NCBI GenBank assembly: GCA_947503585.1
Contig: CANNEJ010000110.1
Location: 1-6,023 of the forward strand
Source: Anaerolineales bacterium
GTDB lineage: Bacteria > Chloroflexota > Anaerolineae > Anaerolineales > UBA11657
Length of the DNA: 6,023 nt
Direction: 5' to 3'
This document shows positions 1 to 5,741 of the stretch, in pieces. The notes beneath the pieces were generated by a model. It made no database searches. It worked only from the letters and a program-made list of their open reading frames with translations, and was not told the origin of the DNA. How positions within the stretch are numbered: the first letter of the stretch is position 1; each line of letters opens with the position of its first letter. The translations under genes and the position numbers were made by a program.

Positions 1-924
1 AGCATTGAAGAGCCCTTCCACCGCAAGCCAGTCCACTTCGATTCCTGAGAAGCGCCACTGCGCCGGACGCGCTTTTTCCAGCGCCAGCGCCGCGCGCCCC
101 ACAAAGTTTTCCTTGCGCAAATCCACTGCCCACTCCAGTCCCAGCTCATACGGCGATGACTTGCGCGCCTCTACCGCAGCGACCCGCGCCGAGGTGTAGT
201 CCACATCCAGCAGCAGCAGGCCGGCCTCAACCCGCGCAACATCCAAAGCCAGAATGCCAGCCGGCACCATTCCATACGGCATGCCCGCCTCCCACACCAG
301 ATCCCACAGCTGCGGGGCAGCCGCAGCGCTGCACCAAAGTTCGTAGCCCAAATCGCCGCTATACCCGGTGCGCGATATTTCCACTGGCACACTGCCCAAT
401 TGACTGGAGAGTACGTGGAAATACCGCAGGTCGCTCAAATCTGACGGGCAAAGCTGCTGCAAAATGGCGCGCGCTGAAGGGCCCTGTAACGACAGCGCTG
501 CCACCTGCTCCGAAACGTCCTCAATGTCCACGCGCAGGCCGGTGGCATTGGCGTACAACCATTGCAGATTTGGCTCGGCGCACGTCAACCGGAAATAAGA
601 TTCGCTCAGGCGCTGCAGCGTACCGTCATCCAGCACTTTGCCGGCGGCATCGCACCACGGCGTGTAAAACACCTGGCCAATCCGGCACCGGTTAACATCG
701 CGCGTGATTATGCGGTTCAGCAGCCGCGCGGCATCCGCCCCGCGAATTGCGTACTTGTAGAGCGGCGACACATCAAACAAAGCCGCACTGGTGCGCACCG
801 CAAAGTATTCGCGCTCCGGCTGCAGCTCATACGAACCGGCCACGATGCTCGGGCCCCAGCGGCGCCAGTTTTGCGCAGCACACAACGGCGCAGTGCGCGA
901 ATGGAAGGGGGTACCGGTCAGCAT
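1..924 (-). CDS. Aminomethyltransferase family protein (GcvT/T-protein-like), C-terminus cut by window edge
   Basis: This is my own translation of the minus strand, open from an ATG at 924-922 to the window edge, giving 308 residues. The family transfers one-carbon units to tetrahydrofolate; glycine-cleavage T-protein releases ammonia and methylene-THF from aminomethyl-lipoyl H-protein. Visible signatures, in order: TPFHSR and LC near the start, FAVRTSAALFDVSPL (41-55), the acidic pair in KVLDDGT (97-102) where T-proteins carry the catalytic Asp, LQGPSAR (146-152), the folate-site block RTGYSGDLGYE (185-195), ARVEAG (230-235) and FVGRAAL (274-280). The wording YTPWCDAAGK (87-96) and EARKSSPYELGLEWAVDL (252-269) differs from E. 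coli GcvT and resembles a GcvT-like clade often annotated only as 'aminomethyltransferase family', so a role in glycine cleavage is not certain. No gcvH or gcvP is visible. The frame stays open upstream, but the T-protein-like N-terminus begins at this ATG. No strong ribosome binding site is seen. The family is secure; the substrate is open. Confidence 0.9.
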   Translation of the reverse strand, partial: MLTGTPFHSRTAPLCAAQNWRRWGPSIVAGSYELQPEREYFAVRTSAALFDVSPLYKYAIRGADAARLLNRIITRDVNRCRIGQVFYTPWCDAAGKVLDDGTLQRLSESYFRLTCAEPNLQWLYANATGLRVDIEDVSEQVAALSLQGPSARAILQQLCPSDLSDLRYFHVLSSQLGSVPVEISRTGYSGDLGYELWCSAAAAPQLWDLVWEAGMPYGMVPAGILALDVARVEAGLLLLDVDYTSARVAAVEARKSSPYELGLEWAVDLRKENFVGRAALALEKARPAQWRFSGIEVDWLAVEGLFNA

Positions 925-1062
925 ACAGCCGTAAATATTGGTGAATTCAATCCGGAAACACAGCTCACGGAAAAACCATTTTAGCAGAGACAAAAGTGCC
1001 CGGGTCTTACGACCCGGGCACTGCTGCTCCTTGTGTGGGGGTGCCCCAACCGGTGGGGACCT
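925..1062 (-). other. Intergenic spacer between repeat-protein gene and aminomethyltransferase gene
   Basis: This 138-base gap holds the terminator at 988-1022 and a weaker hairpin (CCCCA at 1044-1048 with TGGGG at 1054-1058). The promoter of the aminomethyltransferase gene should lie between about 925 and 985, but I see no convincing -35/-10 pair there. The minus-strand reading frame of the aminomethyltransferase has no stop across the whole gap. Confidence 0.6.
988..1022 (-). terminator. Rho-independent terminator behind the repeat-protein gene
   Basis: A perfect 12-bp inverted repeat (AGTGCCCGGGTC at 995-1006 and its complement at 1011-1022) encloses a 4-base loop. Read on the minus strand, the hairpin is followed at once by TTTTGTCT, a U-rich tract. 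It lies 40 bases after the stop of the repeat-protein gene and about 64 bases before the aminomethyltransferase start, so the two minus-strand genes are probably separate transcription units. On the plus strand no T-run follows, so the orientation is clear. Confidence 0.85.
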
Positions 1063-3669
1063 CTAATAATACGGGAGGTAGTTCAAATTGAAATCCGGTG
1101 CGGGAATGGGATAGTCACGGCTGCCCGCCTCGCCCCAGGTAATTGCAATCGGGGGCCTGCCGGATGAATACTTTGTGATCCACTGCGCCGTAGAGCGCCG
1201 ATAAATAGTGCGGTCGGATATTCCATCGCCGTCAAAGTCACCGACCACTGGCAGGTCATCGGTGCCCGCAATACCCCAGGTTACCGAACTAACCGCGCCG
1301 GTAACAAGACTGCGCACAGCCCAGAGCGCGCGCGTTGGCTGGTAGACCGCAAGATCAGCCCGCCGGTCGCCGTCGTAGTCAGCCGGAACGGGAATATCCA
1401 CGCCGCCACCCTCGCCCCAGTTGATGATGTCGAATCCACCGCCGCTGTACTTCACGAACCAGTTGCCGGTTGAACTTTGATAAATTCCGAAGTCAGTGAT
1501 GGTGTCGCCGTCATAATCCGCCGGCAACGGCACCTCATAGATGCGGTACGCCGGACGCGAATCGCCCCAGAGCTGCACCCTTACCTCTTTGTTGCGCGTC
1601 AGCAAGATAAACCATTGCCCGGTTGTGCGCCGGTAGACGGCAATATCCGCCTGCCCGTCACCATCAAAGTCACCCGGCGCCGGCAGATCGCCGCCTTCAG
1701 CAATGCCCCACGTAGTCACGCTGGCCTGCTGGCTGCCGCTCAGGTAAATAAACCATTGCGCTGTAGACGGCCGGAACACAGCCCGGTCTGTCTTGCCATC
1801 GCCGTCATAATCCAGCGGCACCGGGATCTCTTCACCACCCGCCATGCCCCATACGTTTACCTCGCCCAAGCCGGTAGACGTCCGTCGCACCACCCACTCA
1901 CCGCTGACCGCCCGATATACAGTGCGGTCGGAAACACCGTCGCCATCGAAGTCCGAAGGCGGCGAGTTGATAGCATCATTGTCCAGCACATTCAGACGGA
2001 TATTATTCACGCCGGTGCCATCGAAGACCGGATCCGTGCTCTGCACCCGGTGCGTTATCACAGCCGTATGCTGTGACTCCACTATAGAATCGTCGATCGC
2101 CACAATCGAAATAACTTTAGGAATGTACCAGTTTGAGGAATCGAACCCGACACTGGCCGGGCTGAGGGTGATTTGATTGCTTGTGGTACCCACTGCCACC
2201 GACACAAACGCAGCTGGCGCCACCGCCAGCCGGATTGAATAGGTATCGCCGATCACGCCTTCTTTAACGATTGTGCTGCCATCCGTCTCCGCTACAATCA
2301 CGCGCACGTCATTGTCGTCAATGTCCGCCGTAAGCGTGGTTGTCCAATCCTGCTTGAGAACCACGGTGGCGGTGCTCCAACCCGTAATTGCCACGCCCCC
2401 GAAATAACCGTCGCTGTCATAAAACTTGTCGCCACTGTCCACCAGATGGGAAATTTGCTGCGTATGCGCCCCCTCCACCACGGCATCATCCACTCCAGTT
2501 AAGTACACAATCTGTGGCACGTTCCAGTTGCTGCTGGTGAAGGTCAGGCTTGTCACGTTCACAGGCACCAGGGGCGCCGCAACCACAGAGCGCAGGTGCA
2601 GCTGGGAGCCACCATTTACCGAAATAGTCACCGGCTGGGTCGGCTGTGTCTCCAGCCGCACACTGTACCGGTCCGGCGAGTTGTGCGCGCCCTCGATTGC
2701 AACCGTCGTCGTCCCGGTCTCCTCCAGCCGCACACCGGACTCGTTGTCCACGATTGCAACTGTAAGGCTCGGTATTACCCGCCCGTTATAGGCAAAACTG
2801 TCGCTTTCGACCGTAAATGTGATCAAGCCGCTGTGAGCGCCCTCCCACACCGTGTCATTAATCGCCGTCACTTGCACGGAGCGCACCAGGTAATAATCCA
2901 GCGAGGTAAAAAACATCGTTGTCGTGGACAAGGTGAACTGACCACCGACATGGCCGATGGTTACAGTTACCGGCCCGCCCGGCACCTGCCCCAGCACAAC
3001 CGTGAATTCGTCATTATCGCCCGACTCTGCCACCACGGTAGCGCCCGCGCTCTGCACCACCAGAATCGGTGCCGTTGAGTCATTGTCAGTGATGCTGGCG
3101 GTGATATCACTCACGCACAAACCATTAAAAGCGCTATCTGTGCTGGATGTGCCGTGGGTAATTACGCCGGTGTGCAACCCCTCTTTCACCACATCGTCAA
3201 CGCCCGTCACCGTAACGGTTTGCGCGGTTGCCCAGTTCGCAGTCGTGAAGTACAAGCGCAATGGTAATGTGGAAACTTGGCTGTTGGTTCCAACAATCAC
3301 TTCTACCGCACTGCTTGGCGCTGACGCGAGCTGCACCGTGTAGGAATCCGTAGCCCCGCCCTCGAACACGGCCGTCCCGCCGTTGCTCTCTGCAAAGGTT
3401 ACACGGGAGCTGGCCGTGCCACAATATGCCGCAGCAACCGCCGGATGGTAATCAAACCGCGCTGCAGGCAGCCCGGCACTCGCTTCCAAGCGGGCAGCCG
3501 CCGGCAGCGCTGCGTCGAAGCTCCAAGTTGAGGAAAGTGCGCTGCGCACACCAGGCAATGCTTGCACGCCCAGCGCCAGCCAGCTGAACGCGAAAACCCC
3601 GGCCGCCAACATTGCCATGCTGCGCCGGTGCAGTGCACCAAAATGTTGAGAAATATTACCGTGTAGCAT
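1063..3669 (-). CDS. Secreted Calx-beta / FG-GAP (VCBS-like) repeat protein, 868 aa
   Basis: The N-terminus has the pattern of a Sec signal peptide: basic residues HRRS at 14-17, a hydrophobic stretch from about 18 to 35, and a plausible cleavage after VQA (35-37). A linker then leads into four Calx-beta-like repeats: about 88-197, 198-310, 311-454 and 455-565. Their recurring marks are E-G near the start, an FTxxNW-type strand, a GVDD/AIDD turn, EGxHT and a closing DND. From 573 there are six repeats of 45-51 residues, each opening with D[FY]DGD and containing aromatic W[FV] and WG positions. This resembles FG-GAP/VCBS beta-propeller blades, and the Asp loops probably bind calcium. A seventh repeat stops after DFNLNYLPYY. 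I see no enzyme motif, LPxTG, PEP-CTERM or C-terminal membrane segment, so the protein is probably released or held non-covalently; an adhesive or matrix role is inference. The start is supported by the signal peptide right after it and by GGGAG at 3680-3684, 10 bases upstream. A terminator follows the gene. Confidence 0.88.
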   Translation of the reverse strand: MLHGNISQHFGALHRRSMAMLAAGVFAFSWLALGVQALPGVRSALSSTWSFDAALPAAARLEASAGLPAARFDYHPAVAAAYCGTASSRVTFAESNGGTAVFEGGATDSYTVQLASAPSSAVEVIVGTNSQVSTLPLRLYFTTANWATAQTVTVTGVDDVVKEGLHTGVITHGTSSTDSAFNGLCVSDITASITDNDSTAPILVVQSAGATVVAESGDNDEFTVVLGQVPGGPVTVTIGHVGGQFTLSTTTMFFTSLDYYLVRSVQVTAINDTVWEGAHSGLITFTVESDSFAYNGRVIPSLTVAIVDNESGVRLEETGTTTVAIEGAHNSPDRYSVRLETQPTQPVTISVNGGSQLHLRSVVAAPLVPVNVTSLTFTSSNWNVPQIVYLTGVDDAVVEGAHTQQISHLVDSGDKFYDSDGYFGGVAITGWSTATVVLKQDWTTTLTADIDDNDVRVIVAETDGSTIVKEGVIGDTYSIRLAVAPAAFVSVAVGTTSNQITLSPASVGFDSSNWYIPKVISIVAIDDSIVESQHTAVITHRVQSTDPVFDGTGVNNIRLNVLDNDAINSPPSDFDGDGVSDRTVYRAVSGEWVVRRTSTGLGEVNVWGMAGGEEIPVPLDYDGDGKTDRAVFRPSTAQWFIYLSGSQQASVTTWGIAEGGDLPAPGDFDGDGQADIAVYRRTTGQWFILLTRNKEVRVQLWGDSRPAYRIYEVPLPADYDGDTITDFGIYQSSTGNWFVKYSGGGFDIINWGEGGGVDIPVPADYDGDRRADLAVYQPTRALWAVRSLVTGAVSSVTWGIAGTDDLPVVGDFDGDGISDRTIYRRSTAQWITKYSSGRPPIAITWGEAGSRDYPIPAPDFNLNYLPYY
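1066..1953 (-). repeat. Six-and-a-fraction tandem FG-GAP/VCBS-like repeats within the secreted protein
   Basis: Repeats begin at residues 573, 620, 667, 718, 764 and 811, with a clipped seventh at about 859. The consensus is D[FY]DGDGxxDxxVYRxSTGxWxxxxS, a short hydrophobic strand, then TWGxAGxxDxPVPA. Repeats 1, 2, 3 and 6 keep DGDG; repeats 4 (DYDGDTITD) and 5 (DYDGDRRAD) lack the second glycine. Repeat 3 carries a few extra residues (GDSRPAYRIYEV). The repeats are clear by eye at protein level and moderately diverged at DNA level, so this is an old expansion rather than a recent slippage product. Confidence 0.85.
1972..3408 (-). repeat. Four Calx-beta-like repeats within the secreted protein
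   Basis: The four units span about residues 88 to 566. Three are 110-115 residues long; the third is about 144. Shared anchors are an early EG or ES, YTV/FTV/YSV/YSI-R-L, a strand such as FTTANW or FTSSNW, then [TA][GI][VN]DD, EG-HT, and a terminal DND or DNE that probably completes a calcium site. Unit 3 carries extra sequence in two places, near SVVAAPLVPV (361-370) and around GWSTATVVLKQDW (430-442). The assignment to Calx-beta or a close relative rests on the DND spacing and strand pattern and was not checked against a profile. Confidence 0.7.
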
Positions 3670-3690
3670 CCTTGCAACACTCCCGCCAGC

Positions 3691-3762
3691 GGCGCTGCTG
3701 CGCCAACTGAGCCAATTAAACCGCTGCTTCCATCAGCGGCCTGCACCAGCCCGGCTGGTGCA
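3691..3762 (-). promoter_or_regulatory. Three hairpins in the 5' leader of the repeat-protein gene
   Basis: Three adjacent perfect inverted repeats are visible. TGCACCAGC at 3742-3750 pairs with 3754-3762 (9 bp, 3-base loop). CCGCTG at 3721-3726 pairs with 3734-3739 (6 bp, 7-base loop). GGCGC at 3691-3695 pairs with 3700-3704 (5 bp, 4-base loop). On the minus strand the middle hairpin is followed by TTTAATT, which makes a weak attenuator conceivable. The last hairpin sits 6 bases before the GGGAG ribosome-binding candidate. Any regulatory role is inference. Confidence 0.4.
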
Positions 3763-3810
3763 AAAATTATGGCTAGCGGAACCTCGACAACTTAGGGGCT
3801 GCGAGTCAAT

Positions 3811-3910
3811 TCCGTAGCACGTGCGGGGAGTATCGGCAGATTGCCGGCCGGCTTTAGTGCCGGGGTTGCGCACTGCAGCGGATTCACCCGCCACGCCGCG
3901 TGCTTACGGA
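3811..3910 (-). ncRNA. Candidate structured leader RNA (closing stem with three internal hairpins), class not recognised
   Basis: TCCGTAGCACG at 3811-3821 pairs with 3899-3910 over 11 bp with a single bulged base at 3904. Inside lie three hairpins: CGGCA/TGCCG (3834-3838 with 3842-3846), CCGGC/GCCGG (3848-3852 with 3859-3863) and GCGG/CCGC (3878-3881 with 3888-3891). The result is a cloverleaf-like fold of about 100 nt. The minus strand is preferred because the repeat-protein gene starts 141 bases downstream on that strand. It did not match my memory of glycine, TPP, SAM, cobalamin or c-di-GMP riboswitches. High GC makes short hairpins common by chance, so the long closing stem is the main support. 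Confidence 0.35.
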
Positions 3911-3922
3911 AAATTTACAAGC

Positions 3923-4180
3923 TCAAGCGCGACGGTCGAGCAATTGGCCGGGCGGAGGATAGCCACCGAAACGCGCCTGCGGCCGCGGGCTATACACCTG
4001 CCCCGTGCGCGGCAGCATGCGCAACGACTTGTCGAACAGCGCCGGTTGCAGTTGCTCCGGTTCGACATCGGAGGTGCCAGCCGCGGCATACTCCGGCGGT
4101 TCGGCTGCCCGCAGCTCCGGCAGCAACTCGGTAGCAGCTACTTGGGGAAAATAAAATAAAGGTGAGACCGGTGGAATCAT
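3923..4180 (-). CDS. Hypothetical protein, 85 aa, possibly the C-terminal part of a frameshifted gene
   Basis: An ATG at 4180-4178 opens an 85-residue frame that starts MIPPVSPLFYFPQ. Its first base overlaps the preceding short frame in an ATGA junction. The protein is rich in Pro, Glu and Ala (ELRAAEPPEYAAAG, then SDVEPEQLQPALFDK) and ends in a Tyr/Arg/Pro/Gly segment. It has no signal peptide or membrane segment, and I recognise no family. The mix of acidic and hydrophobic residues looks more like real protein than a shadow frame. The frame is open further upstream to a TTG at 4249-4247, which would give 108 residues, and that extension also reads like protein. It is read in the same direction as glgA and close behind it. 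Confidence 0.35.
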   Translation of the reverse strand: MIPPVSPLFYFPQVAATELLPELRAAEPPEYAAAGTSDVEPEQLQPALFDKSLRMLPRTGQVYSPRPQARFGGYPPPGQLLDRRA

Positions 4181-4311
4181 TGCACCGACCAACCGTAATA
4201 CTCTGTGCGTCGGCGGCTGCCACGCCCCCAGCCGCTGCCCGACCGACAACTGCGCAGTTCCGCAACAACTTGCGGATCAAATAAATGTAGCTGGCACTGC
4301 AAGCTATCCAT
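4177..4311 (-). CDS. Hypothetical short ORF, 44 aa, directly downstream of glgA
   Basis: An ATG at 4311-4309 lies 5 bases after the glgA stop (TGA at 4319-4317), with GAGG just ahead of it but only about 3 bases away. The peptide begins MDSLQCQLHLFDPQVVAEL, which looks like genuine coding, then changes to a Gly/Ser/Arg-rich tail from about residue 21. It stops at 4177 in an ATGA overlap with the next frame. The change in character midway suggests that a single base has been lost near 4245-4250 and that the real protein continues in the next frame. The alternative is a tiny independent, translationally coupled gene. I recognise no family. Confidence 0.3.
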   Translation of the reverse strand: MDSLQCQLHLFDPQVVAELRSCRSGSGWGRGSRRRTEYYGWSVQ

Positions 4312-4316
4312 GATCC

Positions 4317-5723
4317 TCACCTAGCAGCGCCGGTCCGCCGCGTGCGCACAGCCTGTGCATAAAGATCTGCATATGCCCGCCCCGGCAACTCCCATGAAAA
4401 GTCGGCTTGCATGGCACGCACCTGCAGCGCCCGCCACGCCCGCGGCTCAGAAAAGTAATTGAACATAAATCCGGTGCCACGCACCGGATCCACAGCCACG
4501 TTCACCACCGTATCCGCCAGGCCGCCGGTCGCACGTACAAGCGGGATCGCGCCGTAGCGCATGCCAATCAGCTGCGTCAAGCCGCAAGGCTCATAGCGCG
4601 ACGGCACCAACACCACATCCGCGCCCGCATAGATCCGCCGCGCCAAAGCTTCGTCAAAACCCACGCGCACCACAACAGAGCGCGGGTGTGCGCGCGCCAA
4701 TTGCCGCAGCTGCTTAGCAATTTGCGGACTGCCACTGCCAAGCACCACCAGCTGCGCGCCCAGCGCCCGCAGGCCCGGCGCCACCGCCAGCACCAAGTCC
4801 AAGCCCTTCTGCCAGTCCAAACGCGCGACAAGCGCAAACAACGGCCCACCCGCTGCCGGCAATTGCAGCTCCGCGCGCAGTGCGTCCCGATTCACGCGCC
4901 GCCGTGCCAGCCGGCGCACATCAAACTTTGCAGCTATCGCTTGATCCGTAGCCGGGTTCCACACGCCACCATCCAACCCATTCAGAATGCCACAGACCTC
5001 AGGCCGGCGCGCGCGTAACAGATTTTGCAATCCAGCCCCCTGCTCCTTGCGCCGGATTTCGCGCGCATAAGTGGGGCTGACTGTGTTTACACAGTCAGCT
5101 GCGGCAATTCCAAGCGCCAACAAGCCAGTGCGGGCATACACCGGAATGCGCGTATCGTCGCACTGCGCAAGGCCCCCGGCTTCAAGCGCAGCCGCCGCAC
5201 CATTAAATTGATAAGCAAGATTGTGGATCGTGAGCACACCCGCCGTGAACTTCCAGAAGCGTTGTTGCCGGCCCGCCGTGCCCAGAAAATAAAGCGCAGC
5301 GCTGGGATGCGCATCATGTACATGCAGCACGTCCGGCTGAAACTGCAGGCGCTCGGCCGCCCGCAAAGCAGCCAGCGCAAAGAACACAAACTTGCGTAAA
5401 TCTCCGGCCATATCCGCGCCATACACTTTGCCGTCATGCGGAATTGGACGACCACCAACCAGATAGTACAACCCGCCGTTTAGCTTCATGGCCCGCACGG
5501 TCACCCGCTCGGCACGCCCGCCCCAAGCCAGCGTACCGCCAGCCAGCCGCCGCACTTTATAAGCAGCCGGCACCCGCATGCCATTGTCCGGCAGCATCAC
5601 GCGCACATCCATCCCCAACTTGCGCAGCGCAACGGGCAAAGCACCGGCCACATCGCCAAGGCCGCCTACTTTTACAAGCGGCGCTGCCTCCGCCGCCAAC
5701 ATCAATATTTTTAGCCGGCGCAT
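4317..5723 (-). CDS. glgA: Glycogen synthase (GT5 family), 468 aa
   Basis: The enzyme extends alpha-1,4-glucan from a nucleotide-activated glucose, ADP-glucose in most bacteria, in the cytoplasm. Family motifs appear in the right order: KVGGLGDV (18-25), HVHDAHPS (134-141), TIHNLAYQ (165-172), NTVSPTYAREI (213-223), GILNGLDGGVWNP (245-257), ARLDWQKGLDL (300-310, with the Arg and Lys that contact the donor phosphates), the catalytic-Glu block PSRYEPCGLTQL (374-385) and ATGGLADTV (398-406). The length is close to E. coli GlgA (477). I chose ATG 5723 over the in-frame ATG at 5753 because family members begin at the RRLKILMLAAE strand, GGGG(A) sits 4-5 bases upstream, and the longer form would overlap the promoter. 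The HDWH motif common in bacterial enzymes is HDAH here; the outer His residues remain. It is divergent from phosphofructokinase, and short hypothetical frames follow 5 bases after the stop. Donor preference cannot be read from sequence alone. Confidence 0.95.
   Translation of the reverse strand: MRRLKILMLAAEAAPLVKVGGLGDVAGALPVALRKLGMDVRVMLPDNGMRVPAAYKVRRLAGGTLAWGGRAERVTVRAMKLNGGLYYLVGGRPIPHDGKVYGADMAGDLRKFVFFALAALRAAERLQFQPDVLHVHDAHPSAALYFLGTAGRQQRFWKFTAGVLTIHNLAYQFNGAAAALEAGGLAQCDDTRIPVYARTGLLALGIAAADCVNTVSPTYAREIRRKEQGAGLQNLLRARRPEVCGILNGLDGGVWNPATDQAIAAKFDVRRLARRRVNRDALRAELQLPAAGGPLFALVARLDWQKGLDLVLAVAPGLRALGAQLVVLGSGSPQIAKQLRQLARAHPRSVVVRVGFDEALARRIYAGADVVLVPSRYEPCGLTQLIGMRYGAIPLVRATGGLADTVVNVAVDPVRGTGFMFNYFSEPRAWRALQVRAMQADFSWELPGRAYADLYAQAVRTRRTGAAR
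5076..5099. repeat. 24-bp near-perfect palindrome inside glgA
   Basis: GCTGACTGTGT (5076-5086) and ACACAGTCAGC (5089-5099) are perfect reverse complements separated by two bases. As RNA this could form a 10-bp hairpin with a 4-base loop. It encodes part of the conserved stretch ADCVNTVSP of GlgA. No T-run follows on either strand, so it is not an intrinsic terminator. Confidence 0.7.
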
Positions 5724-5735
5724 AATTTCCCCAAC

Positions 5736-5741
5736 AGTATA
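5736..5741 (-). promoter_or_regulatory. -10 box for glgA
   Basis: Read on the minus strand this is TATACT, one base off consensus. A start 6-8 bases downstream falls near 5729, leaving a leader of only about 5-8 bases and possibly cutting into the GGGG ribosome-binding sequence. Either the glgA mRNA is almost leaderless from here, or its main promoter lies further upstream inside the pfk gene. Confidence 0.35.

Larger units (their letters stand above)
3670..3922. other. Non-coding region upstream of the repeat-protein gene, rich in inverted repeats
   Basis: No reading frame in this 253-base gap looks like protein. On the minus strand it should hold the promoter and leader of the repeat-protein gene. 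It contains a large folded element (3811-3910) and a cluster of three hairpins (3691-3762). Possible promoter fragments are CATAAT on the minus strand (3766-3771) with TTGTCG (3785-3790), but their 13-base spacing is too short, and an isolated TTGACT (3804-3809) with no matching -10. I therefore assign no promoter. Confidence 0.55.

Noticed and set aside
156..695. 179-residue open frame on the plus strand
   Set aside because: It lies opposite the aminomethyltransferase, has a Pro/Arg/Ala-rich composition typical of antisense frames in GC-rich DNA, and shows no family motif.
1007..1021. Strong AAGGAG site followed by a four-codon frame (GTG to TAA) within the terminator
   Set aside because: The frame is only four sense codons and its bases are explained by the terminator hairpin; nothing suggests a functional leader peptide.
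1477..2076. 199-residue open frame on the plus strand
   Set aside because: It is antisense to the FG-GAP-like repeats and its His/Arg-rich segments mirror the repeat pattern; no independent coding evidence.
3742..3770. Hairpin next to an AAAAATT run as a possible terminator
   Set aside because: On the minus strand the T-run comes before the hairpin, and on the plus strand an A-run follows it, so neither orientation fits an intrinsic terminator.
3766..3790. CATAAT with TTGTCG as promoter of the repeat-protein gene
   Set aside because: The spacing is only 13 bases, too short for a standard sigma-70 promoter.
4144..4194. T-rich tract (minus strand, 4144-4160) after a 5-bp stem as a glgA terminator
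   Set aside because: The weak stem is separated from the T-rich tract by about eight bases, and the tract codes for a plausible VSPLFYFPQ segment; too weak to call.
3990..4280. 96-residue minus-strand frame from a TTG start behind glgA
   Set aside because: Ala/Gly/Cys-rich with no protein-like pattern; the competing frames at 4177-4311 and 3923-4180 look more like protein.
4407..5018. 203-residue open frame on the plus strand inside glgA
   Set aside because: Very high His/Arg/Gln content and full overlap with the clearly coding glgA strand mark it as a shadow.
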